Assembly (NCBI GenBank): GCA_007128085.1
Contig: SKYC01000130.1
Coordinates: 1 to 5,735 of the forward strand
Reading direction: 5' to 3'
From: Saprospiraceae bacterium
Lineage (GTDB): Bacteria; Bacteroidota; Bacteroidia; Chitinophagales; Saprospiraceae
Length of the DNA: 5,735 nt
In this document: one piece after another, positions 1-5,735 of the stretch
Layout of the letters: each line of letters starts with the position of its first letter
How positions within the stretch are numbered: the first letter of the stretch is position 1
Position numbers and translations under genes: made by a program
The notes under the pieces: generated by a model
Told to the model about the DNA's origin: nothing
The model's input: the letters and a program-made list of their open reading frames with translations, nothing else
Databases searched by the model: none

Positions 1-64
1 ATAAAAACACCCACACCGACCCAAAAATGATACAAATATCGGGGTTTAATATTTAGCGGCCTTT
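1..64. other. Non-coding 3' flank of the S9 peptidase gene
   Basis: These 64 bases follow the peptidase stop codon (TGA at 65-67, read on minus). I see no convincing hairpin with a U-run, no promoter match and no coding frame that can be supported in so short a piece. Confidence 0.6.
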
Positions 65-2092
65 TCAATGATACCGGTCAAACCAACCGGTAATATACCC
101 CACTTTGCGAATCAAGTTTGAGGGGCGACTGACTATATTGTGAGGCGCTTCCGGAATTCGCACCAATGCAGCATCTACTCCCCTCAATTTAAGTGCATTG
201 TAGTATTGTTCGCTTTCAGACATGGGTGTCCGGTAATCGAGTTCTCCCGTCAACAGCATGGTCGGCGTATTGACATTGCCAACAAGTCTCAATGGAGATC
301 GTTGGTGGTACTCCTCCGGATTTTCCCAGGGCATGGATTGAAACCAATACCTGGTAAAAAAGGGGTAAATATCTGCAGCCATAACAAAGCTGTACCAATT
401 GATCACCGGTTTGGAGACTACAGCGGCATTAAAGCGATCGGTCTTTCCGATGGCCCAGGCTGTAAGGACTCCTCCCCCACTCCCACCCGTAATATAAAGG
501 CGGTTGCCATCCACGTATTCTCGATTGGCCACTTCTTCCACAGCATCCATTAAATCATGGTAGTCATCGCTTGGATAATTGAAGTTGATGTAAGATGCGA
601 AATCAGTACCGTAACTGGTACTTCCCCTGGGGTTGGTATACAGAACGATGTATCCCTGAGAAGCCATCAACTGAAGTTCAGGTGTAAACCGGGGGCCGTA
701 ATTTTGATAGGGTCCCCCGTGTATTTCGAGTACCAGCGGGTAAGACCCGGAGGGATCAAAATCGGGAGGAGTGATGATCCAGGAGTGAATTTTAGAACCA
801 TCAACGGAAGATTCTACCCATATTTCCTCGGTTTTTCCTACTTTTTTCGCCTTAAAAAGGGCATCATTGATTCCTGTGAGTACGCGATGTTGGGCGGTTT
901 CTGTATCAAAAACAGCTAGCTCTGCGGGACGATCTGCACTGACTACAGGATAGGCGACCCGCTGGTTGTCAGCAACTGAGAAAGCCCCACCACCATAGGG
1001 CCTGCCTATTGTCGGACTGCCGAGATCACGAGCCACTTCGGTATGCTGACCATTTAAGTCTATTTTTCCCACCTTACTCACTCCCTCTTCATCGTATCTG
1101 AAGTAAAGGAACTGATTGTCGTGACTCCAAACGGGAGATTGGATATCCACATCCAACTCTCCGGACAACTTTTGCAATCCGGATCCATCGCGTTGCATTA
1201 CAAACAGTTGAGACTGTTGGTAACCTTTAAATTCATCTTCATACCCCACATAAGCCAGAAAGTTACCATCGGGGGATAGACTCAGTTGGTTGTGAGGACC
1301 TCTTTTGTTTGTCAACTGGATACTTTCTCCTGACTCCAGATCCATTTCATAAATCTGGGCATTGTTGGGATCCAGGTCCTCCATTCCGGTTTTATCGGCG
1401 GTGTATACGATGGAGTTTCCGTCCGGCGTCCACGAAGCATTGCCGTGATTGTAGTTCCCCTCAGTAATTTGGCGGGGCGCTCCCCCTTCAGATGAAACAA
1501 CAAACAACTGTCGGTAGCTCTCCTCTACAAAACCGGGATTTCCGTCGGTTCGGTAGCGGGCGTGCTCAATAACCACCGGTGCCGGAGCCCAACTCGCACC
1601 TGAAGGAGCCGAGGGAATGGAAGCGATAGAGGGTCGACTATAAGATACATTTTTGGAAAACAACAATTGGGTGCCATCGGGTGACCAACGGATGTTTGAG
1701 GGACTGTTCATCAAATTGGTAATGGAGTAACTCTCCCCTTTTTCAGCTCTGGTAACAAAGATTTGAGACCGCCCTTCTTTGCCGGACACAAAAGCAATGC
1801 GGTCACCCTGAGGCGACCAAACAGGAGCGCTGTAGTTGGATTTTCCACTGGTGAGTGCGCGGTGATTGCTTCCGTCAAAGTCGATGCGCCATAGATTGGT
1901 GTATCTCCTGTCGTCCATGATGTCGAATTGATTCCTGACATAAACAATCGTGGAACCATCGGGCGAGATCACCGGATTGGCCACCATCTGGAGATCAAAA
2001 ATATCCATATAATCAAAGGACTGACTCTGAGCCATGATGGCGGTTTGATGAACCATAAAAACAAAAAGTAACAAAATGTATCTCATGATCAT
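65..2092 (-). CDS. Secreted S9-family (prolyl oligopeptidase) serine peptidase
   Basis: This encodes a 675-residue exported serine peptidase expected to cleave short peptides, as a dipeptidyl- or acylaminoacyl-peptidase-like enzyme, probably in the periplasm. Residues 1 to about 21 form a signal peptide with a hydrophobic core (YILLLFVFMV) and likely cleavage at AIMA|Q. A beta-propeller follows, with WD40-like repeats of the SPDG type near residues 39, 89, 134, 219, 270 and 320. The C-terminal alpha/beta-hydrolase domain starts near residue 419. It has the oxyanion-type HGGP (458-461), the nucleophile Ser538 in GGSGGG, Asp619 in GELDYRTP and His651 in APHNI, so the triad is intact. The length is typical for the family. 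The reading frame continues upstream to a TTG at 2110; I chose the ATG at 2092, with another ATG at 2086 also possible, because either places the hydrophobic core directly after the start. No Shine-Dalgarno is visible. The exact substrate cannot be told from sequence. Confidence 0.93.
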   Translation of the reverse strand: MIMRYILLLFVFMVHQTAIMAQSQSFDYMDIFDLQMVANPVISPDGSTIVYVRNQFDIMDDRRYTNLWRIDFDGSNHRALTSGKSNYSAPVWSPQGDRIAFVSGKEGRSQIFVTRAEKGESYSITNLMNSPSNIRWSPDGTQLLFSKNVSYSRPSIASIPSAPSGASWAPAPVVIEHARYRTDGNPGFVEESYRQLFVVSSEGGAPRQITEGNYNHGNASWTPDGNSIVYTADKTGMEDLDPNNAQIYEMDLESGESIQLTNKRGPHNQLSLSPDGNFLAYVGYEDEFKGYQQSQLFVMQRDGSGLQKLSGELDVDIQSPVWSHDNQFLYFRYDEEGVSKVGKIDLNGQHTEVARDLGSPTIGRPYGGGAFSVADNQRVAYPVVSADRPAELAVFDTETAQHRVLTGINDALFKAKKVGKTEEIWVESSVDGSKIHSWIITPPDFDPSGSYPLVLEIHGGPYQNYGPRFTPELQLMASQGYIVLYTNPRGSTSYGTDFASYINFNYPSDDYHDLMDAVEEVANREYVDGNRLYITGGSGGGVLTAWAIGKTDRFNAAVVSKPVINWYSFVMAADIYPFFTRYWFQSMPWENPEEYHQRSPLRLVGNVNTPTMLLTGELDYRTPMSESEQYYNALKLRGVDAALVRIPEAPHNIVSRPSNLIRKVGYITGWFDRYH

Positions 2093-2230
2093 TGGTTTTA
2101 AAGGTTTCAATATATGTTTATCCCCGGGTAGCGTTCCTCTTCAAAAGCTGTACTTATCTTGCTGAGCGAAAAATAAAAGAGATCAATACCTTCTTTTTTC
2201 TAAAAATCACCGGTGAAGGAAATTAAATTT

Positions 2231-2259
2231 CAAATTAAACTTTGGCCACTTATCCGCAA
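2231..2259 (-). promoter_or_regulatory. Weak promoter candidate for the S9 peptidase gene
   Basis: Minus-strand TTG (2259-2257) lies 18 bases before TTAATTTG (2238-2231), which differs from TAnnTTTG at one defined position. It would give a 5' leader of about 130 bases before the ATG at 2092. It overlaps the small hairpin at 2250-2266, and the AT-rich context makes chance matches likely. Confidence 0.25.
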
Positions 2260-2266
2260 GGGATAA
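2250..2266 (-). terminator. Small hairpin after the ligase gene, doubtful terminator
   Basis: A perfect 6-bp inverted repeat, TTATCC / GGATAA, with a 5-base loop starts 5 bases after the ligase stop codon. On the minus strand no U-run follows the stem, so intrinsic termination is uncertain. A short palindrome followed by five T (TCACCGGTGA, 2216-2207) lies further downstream and is an alternative. Confidence 0.2.
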
Positions 2267-2271
2267 AACTT

Positions 2272-4254
2272 TTAGAGACTTTTTTGTCCTCTGGAAAAAC
2301 GAACAAAAAAGTCAATGGATTCCGGGTTTTTCATAGCGCCTTTATTTACTGATTTCTCAACTGAGTCTCCCCTCAAAATTCGTTTAACGGGGGCTTCCAT
2401 TTTTTTACCGCTGATGGTATAGGGCAAATCCGGAGCCTGGATGATTTCATCGGGTACGTGGCGAGGCGTATAGGTTTTACGGAGGGTTGCTTTGATCTCC
2501 TTTTTCAGGTCCTCATTCAGGGAATGTCCTTCGTTCATCAGGACAAAGAGGGGCATGTAGTGATCTCCATTGGGCAATTCCAGGTTGACGATCAAACCGT
2601 CCTTTACTGAGGGGATTTGAATGAGGGCGCGGTAAATTTCGGCCGTACCAATTCGCACTCCCTGGCGGTTGAGGGTGGCATCGGAACGTCCGTATATAAT
2701 CAGCGAACCTTCTTTTGTGATTTTCACCCAGTCTCCGTGTCGCCATCGACCGGGGAAATGATCAAAATAACTGGATTGGTAGCGAGACCCGTCCTTGTCG
2801 TTCCAGAAGAAGACGGGCATGGAGGGCATTGGGCTTATTATGACCATTTCACCTACTTCATTTATTACGGGCTCTCCGGAATCGCTGTAGGAATGGAGGT
2901 CGCAACCGAGAGCTCTGCATTGAATTTCTCCGATGTGAACCGGTTTCCATGGACTGCTGCCTACAAAGGCTGTGCACACATCGGTTCCACCACTCATAGA
3001 ACACAACCAAACTTTATCTTTGACGGACTCGTACACCCATTTAAAAGCTTCGGGAGGCAGGGGCGATCCAGTGGAACCAATGCTCTTCAAAGCAGATAAG
3101 TCCAGGTTCTTACCGGGCTGCAGTCCCTTTTTCATACAAGCGACCAAAAAAGGCGCACTGGTTCCAAAATGTGCAATGTCCGCCTCTTCGACAAATTCCC
3201 ACATGGCATTGAGGTTGGGATAGGCCGCACTTCCATCGTAAAGTACTACCGCGGCTCCGGCAAGCATGGAAGCGTGAACAAAATTCCACATCATCCAACC
3301 GGTGGTGGAGAACCAGAAAAAGTGTTCTCCCGCTTTTACGTTGTTCTGCAAATGAATGTATTTAAGGTGCTCTATCAATACGCCGCCCTGAGAGTGAGTA
3401 ATGGCTTTGGGAGCACCCGTTGTTCCTGAAGAGTACAAAACCCAAATGGGATGATCAAAAGGGAGTGGGATGAACTCGGGTTCAGAAGAACCATCAAAAT
3501 CTATCTCAGTCCAATAGTCAGCATGCTCAATTCCAAGGGGCCTTTTTTCACCGTTGTAAAAGGGTATCACCACTATCCTTTTCAGGCTGGGCAGGCGATC
3601 ACATATCTTCTCAAGCACATTCAATTTATCGTAATTTTTTCCATTGTAGGAATAGCCATCGACTGCAATCATCACTTTGGGCTCGATTTGCTCAAATCGT
3701 TCAAGCACACTGTCCACACCAAAATCAGGCGAACAACTGGACCAAATGGCACCCAGCGAAATGCAGGCAATAAAAGCAATACTGGCTTCTGGAATATTGG
3801 AAGTAAAGGCCACCACTCTGTCGCCCTTCTGAACCCCACATTCTTTTAAGTACCGTTGCATAGCAGCCACTTTCTCTTTGAGTTCCCTGCCTTTCATATG
3901 AGAGAGGGGGCGGGTCTCCGATTTTGAAATCAATGCAATATCCTCGTCTCCTATGGCATTGAGCATTTGCTCTCCGTAATTCACTTCGAGCCCTTGAAAC
4001 CATTTTGCTCCGGGCATTTCCATCGAACTGAGGACTTGTTTTTCATCCACTTGAGTCCAGAGGCCGTAGTATTCGGCTATGCTTTTCCAAAACAAGTTCA
4101 ACTCATCGACCGACCATTGCCAAAAATCCTCGTAGGAATCAAAAGGCCGGTGGATGTATTCTTTTTCTAAAAGCCAATGCACAAAGGCATTCAGGTTGGA
4201 TGATTGAACGAATTCTTCATCGGGTATCCATACGGCTTTTCGATCTTCTGACAT
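2272..4254 (-). CDS. aacS: Acetoacetate--CoA ligase (acetoacetyl-CoA synthetase)
   Basis: This 660-residue cytoplasmic enzyme is predicted to activate acetoacetate with ATP and CoA to acetoacetyl-CoA (EC 6.2.1.16), which thiolase can split to acetyl-CoA or which can feed biosynthesis. It is a full-length acyl-adenylate-forming enzyme. An acetyl-CoA-synthetase-type N-terminal region covers residues 24-64. The P-loop YSSGTTGAPK is at 274-283, STTGWMMWN at 316-324 and SGGTDV at 421-426. PMPSMPVFFWND starts at 475, and HGDW carries the ribose-binding Asp508. The hinge GRSDATLNRQGVRIG is at 522-536, and SGKK holds the adenylation lysine Lys617. SGGTDVC followed by a GEIQC segment, MPSMP, and the tail NPESIDFF are typical of acetoacetyl- rather than acetyl-CoA synthetases. 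The frame extends upstream to a TTG at 4308 and an ATG at 4296, but the promoter at 4313-4343 puts the transcript start near 4308, and homologues begin close to the WIPD segment, so the ATG at 4254 is preferred. In related synthetases the SGK lysine is switched off by acetylation. No partner pathway gene is adjacent. Confidence 0.95.
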   Translation of the reverse strand: MSEDRKAVWIPDEEFVQSSNLNAFVHWLLEKEYIHRPFDSYEDFWQWSVDELNLFWKSIAEYYGLWTQVDEKQVLSSMEMPGAKWFQGLEVNYGEQMLNAIGDEDIALISKSETRPLSHMKGRELKEKVAAMQRYLKECGVQKGDRVVAFTSNIPEASIAFIACISLGAIWSSCSPDFGVDSVLERFEQIEPKVMIAVDGYSYNGKNYDKLNVLEKICDRLPSLKRIVVIPFYNGEKRPLGIEHADYWTEIDFDGSSEPEFIPLPFDHPIWVLYSSGTTGAPKAITHSQGGVLIEHLKYIHLQNNVKAGEHFFWFSTTGWMMWNFVHASMLAGAAVVLYDGSAAYPNLNAMWEFVEEADIAHFGTSAPFLVACMKKGLQPGKNLDLSALKSIGSTGSPLPPEAFKWVYESVKDKVWLCSMSGGTDVCTAFVGSSPWKPVHIGEIQCRALGCDLHSYSDSGEPVINEVGEMVIISPMPSMPVFFWNDKDGSRYQSSYFDHFPGRWRHGDWVKITKEGSLIIYGRSDATLNRQGVRIGTAEIYRALIQIPSVKDGLIVNLELPNGDHYMPLFVLMNEGHSLNEDLKKEIKATLRKTYTPRHVPDEIIQAPDLPYTISGKKMEAPVKRILRGDSVEKSVNKGAMKNPESIDFFVRFSRGQKSL

Positions 4255-4312
4255 AGGTTGGGTTTTTACTTGGGCACGCAAGTTAGTGAAAACCATTGGC
4301 AGTGCCAAGGCT

Positions 4313-4343
4313 CAAATCTAAAAACATGGAATCAGTCGGCAAA
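4313..4343 (-). promoter_or_regulatory. Bacteroidota-type promoter of the acetoacetate--CoA ligase gene
   Basis: On the minus strand TTTG (4343-4340) is followed after exactly 19 bases by TAGATTTG (4320-4313). This matches the Bacteroidota housekeeping consensus of -33 TTTG and -7 TAnnTTTG at every defined position. Transcription should begin near 4305-4310, about 50 bases before the ATG at 4254. The site lies outside the barrel gene, so the ligase gene can be transcribed on its own. Confidence 0.72.
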
Positions 4344-4413
4344 AACGTGTGGCGGGAGGATTCAGATATAAAACTTGTATTTCTATCCTTTGAAATGTCA
4401 GTCAAAACAACCT

Positions 4414-4430
4414 AAAAAAGCGTCTTTTTT
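4414..4430 (-). terminator. Possible weak terminator of the barrel gene
   Basis: Immediately after the barrel stop codon, and touching it, the minus strand reads AAAAAAG-ACG-CTTTTTT, a perfect 7-bp stem with a 3-base loop and a run of T in its 3' arm. Only one pair is G-C, so the hairpin is weak. The A-tract/U-tract layout is terminator-like and would also work from the other strand. Its position between two genes, just before a new promoter, fits the role. Confidence 0.33.
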
Positions 4431-5524
4431 TAAATGAAAATCCGGAGGCCGTAATAAAATTTAAAAAAGTTGAGGTTGCGCTCTAATATATCCCATGAAA
4501 GCTGTCCGTAATCGACACCAAGTTCCAGTGCGACGGAGGGACCGATCATATAATTGACACCCAGGCCCCCATCCAAATAGTGGTAAGTACTCTCGGCTCC
4601 CAGACCACTGAAGTTAATTCCACCGAATTCATATCCGGCCTGAACGAACAAATGAGTGCGATCCGCTCCAAGTGGCAGGTAGTACCGCAAACCTGGGGAA
4701 ATAGAAAAAAGAGTAATGGCGGGATCGACCTCGGACTGGCTGTAGTTTACCATCCCAATTCCAATGTCAAACATCACCCGGTCGGACAAAAAGAAACCGA
4801 AACCAAAATCAAATATTCCGACATTGCTGCTGGTCTCACTTAAATTGGTAAAGCGGATTGCTTCGGAATTCAATTCAGCCTCGGTTGTGCTCCTTAAATT
4901 GAGAACCGCCTGGTCAAAAGAATTGTTGAGATTGACTCCGGCGGCAATGGAAATGGTTCCCCTTCTAAAAAAATGATCGGTCTCTTCAAGGGCCTCCCGG
5001 GATCTGTTACCAAGTATGGCGCGCCAGCCGAGGTCAAAAGTGAGGCCGTTGTATCGGATTTGTGAGGTGTTGAGGCTTTCCATAAAAGTAAAACCCAATC
5101 CGACCTCCAGCCCCAATCCTTCTGTCAATTCATAACTCATGCCCGTCGCAGGTCTGATGTAAAAGCGGGACTCAGAATCACTCCCCTCCTGATAACCAAC
5201 CAACAGACCACTTTCCAATTCTCCAAAAAAGTGAAAATTTTCGGACTGAGGGTTAATGTAATAGCGACCAAAGGCCGCGTAGAGCGCACTTCCAAAGTTA
5301 TTTCCGCTCTGAAGGAACCCACTTCCCCCGATTCTGACTCCCACTGCCAGGGATTCCAGAGGCAGGTACCCCACCTTGGCGTACAATTGAGGAAATACAA
5401 TTTCCTCCTCCGTTTCGTAACCACTGTGGCCGTAAAAGTCCAGCAACCAACTCCCCTTTTCTATCTGAGCCTGAGCCGAAAAGAATAAAATCATTAAAAA
5501 AGTACTCAAAATAAGTTGTCTCAT
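4430..5524 (-). CDS. Outer-membrane beta-barrel protein with two homologous halves
   Basis: This is a 364-residue predicted outer-membrane protein of unknown specific function. A signal peptide (LILSTFLMILFFSAQA) is probably cleaved at AQA|Q, residues 19/20. The rest alternates short aromatic/hydrophobic strands with Gly/Asn/Ser-rich turns, as in OmpA-like and OMP_b-brl barrels, and it ends on a strand (YYGLRIFI). It contains two repeats, about 20-171 and 186-364, joined by a charged linker (GNRSREALEETDHFF). Each half has RYY (87-89; 280-282) and then GxxY followed by LExG (128-142; 322-336), and each ends in a matching strand (LGWRAIL; YGLRIFI). The second half carries a longer loop near 205-235. 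The frame reaches back to a TTG at 5563; I chose the ATG at 5524 because it gives a compact signal peptide and follows an A-rich leader. It could be a 16-strand barrel or two 8-strand barrels. No ligand or transport role can be inferred. Confidence 0.88.
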   Translation of the reverse strand: MRQLILSTFLMILFFSAQAQIEKGSWLLDFYGHSGYETEEEIVFPQLYAKVGYLPLESLAVGVRIGGSGFLQSGNNFGSALYAAFGRYYINPQSENFHFFGELESGLLVGYQEGSDSESRFYIRPATGMSYELTEGLGLEVGLGFTFMESLNTSQIRYNGLTFDLGWRAILGNRSREALEETDHFFRRGTISIAAGVNLNNSFDQAVLNLRSTTEAELNSEAIRFTNLSETSSNVGIFDFGFGFFLSDRVMFDIGIGMVNYSQSEVDPAITLFSISPGLRYYLPLGADRTHLFVQAGYEFGGINFSGLGAESTYHYLDGGLGVNYMIGPSVALELGVDYGQLSWDILERNLNFFKFYYGLRIFI

Positions 5525-5588
5525 CTGTTTAATTTTTTTCTGTACCATTGGCTGCAAACGCAAAAATTCAAAGTAAAACCTTTGTGTC
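5517..5588 (-). repeat. Degenerate 72-bp direct repeat, downstream copy ending on the barrel start codon
   Basis: This copy has the same order of shared blocks as 5615-5686: GACA, CAAAGG, ACTTTGAATTT (11 identical bases), GCAgCCAA, A-rich, AGATGAGACA (10 identical bases). The last block contains the barrel ATG (5524-5522) and its first codons. The two copies are separated by 26 bp that do not match. The copy covers the whole presumed promoter and leader of the barrel gene. Confidence 0.65.
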
Positions 5589-5600
5589 TCTCTTTGTAAA
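5569..5600 (-). promoter_or_regulatory. Weak promoter candidate for the barrel gene
   Basis: Minus-strand TTACTTTG (5576-5569) matches TAnnTTTG at all but one defined base, and TTTA (5600-5597) sits 20 bases upstream as an imperfect -33 element. The leader to the ATG at 5524 would be about 35-40 bases. The equivalent spot in the upstream repeat copy reads TAACTTTG (5673-5666), a perfect -7 box but without a good -33 element. Either or both could serve. Confidence 0.28.
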
Positions 5601-5614
5601 TCGCAGTCATGGAC

Positions 5615-5686
5615 TGTCTCATCTAGTTGTTATTTTACTTAACGCTTGGTTGCTGTCATCAAATTCAAAGTTATCCTTTGGTTGTC
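5615..5686 (-). repeat. Degenerate 72-bp direct repeat, upstream copy
   Basis: Read on the minus strand, this copy runs from GACA through CAAAGG, ACTTTGAATTT, GCAaCCAA and an A-rich stretch to AGATGAGACA. By hand alignment it is about 70% identical to 5517-5588 with three or four small gaps, offset 98 bp. It includes a consensus -7 box (TAACTTTG) and a second ATG, at 5622-5620, inside the same AGATGAGACA block that forms the barrel gene start. It overlaps the possible gene tail at the right edge. Confidence 0.65.
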
Positions 5687-5735
5687 AATACGAATACCCG
5701 ACGAAGCGGATTCATTGGTCTTTACCTTCCCGTAT
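5639..5735 (-). CDS. Possible 3' end of a gene entering from the right edge
   Basis: One minus-strand frame is open from the window edge to a TAA at 5639-5641, giving 31 codons whose peptide ends in LNLMTATKR. The other two minus frames stop within about 25 bases of the edge. The orientation matches the three neighbouring genes. However, most of the segment overlaps the upstream copy of the 72-bp repeat, 31 open codons can occur by chance, and a plus-strand frame is also open here. I recognise no family, and the sequence beyond 5735 is needed to decide. Confidence 0.25.
   Translation of the reverse strand, partial: YGKVKTNESASSGIRIDNQRITLNLMTATKR

Noticed and set aside
30..41. GATA-CAAA-TATC hairpin downstream of the peptidase gene
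   Set aside because: A 4-bp AT-rich stem is too weak to support a terminator call.
140..919. Plus-strand open frames of 137 and 120 codons opposite the peptidase gene
   Set aside because: They lie antisense to a gene with an intact catalytic triad and propeller motifs, show no family motif, and are the usual shadow frames of a long coding region.
2093..2110. TTG-initiated 681-residue version of the S9 peptidase
   Set aside because: It adds MKPLKP before the signal peptide using a rare start codon, and ATG codons at 2092 and 2086 give a more normal export signal.
2617..3849. Plus-strand open frames up to 160 codons opposite the ligase gene
   Set aside because: They are antisense to conserved ligase motifs, with no domain signature and no start context of their own.
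4384..4392. TATCCTTTG shared with 5672-5680 in the other intergenic region
   Set aside because: The match does not extend beyond 9 bases and is within what chance allows for AT-rich intergenic DNA.
5525..5563. TTG (5563) or ATG (5548) starts for the barrel protein
   Set aside because: They would add a basic Lys/Gln-rich extension before the signal peptide, and the weak promoter candidate would leave almost no leader; the ATG at 5524 fits better.
5604..5616. Inverted repeat CAGTC-ATG-GACTG as a terminator of a gene to the right
   Set aside because: The stem is only 5 bp and no U-run follows it on the minus strand.

Overview
The window looks like an ordinary chromosomal stretch from a member of the Bacteroidota. 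The secreted proteins have short signal peptides ending in A-Q. The intergenic DNA is AT-rich, the starts lack Shine-Dalgarno sequences and follow A-rich leaders, and one promoter fits the Bacteroidota -33/-7 consensus (TTTG-N19-TAnnTTTG) exactly. The protein content (a secreted S9 peptidase, an acetoacetate--CoA ligase and an outer-membrane barrel) would suit a free-living heterotroph, but I cannot name a genus.

All three complete genes lie on the minus strand. Reading in the direction of transcription (right to left): 5525-5735 is mostly non-coding and holds two degenerate 72-bp direct repeats, the second ending on the start codon of the barrel gene; a possible gene tail runs off the right edge. 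4430-5524 encodes an outer-membrane beta-barrel protein made of two homologous halves. 4255-4429 holds a possible weak terminator and a consensus promoter. 2272-4254 encodes acetoacetate--CoA ligase. 2093-2271 is non-coding, with a small hairpin and a weak promoter candidate. 65-2092 encodes a secreted prolyl-oligopeptidase-family peptidase. 1-64 is non-coding 3' flank. No gene-free stretch exceeds 300 bases.

The genes are separated by about 175-180 bp, the ligase has its own promoter, and the three products share no pathway, so they are probably independent transcription units. No RNA gene, insertion sequence, CRISPR array, or defence or biosynthetic system was seen. The points most worth a second look are the internal duplication of the barrel protein, the degenerate promoter/start-codon repeat upstream of it, and the promoter that settles the ligase start. 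I do not see a previously undescribed system.
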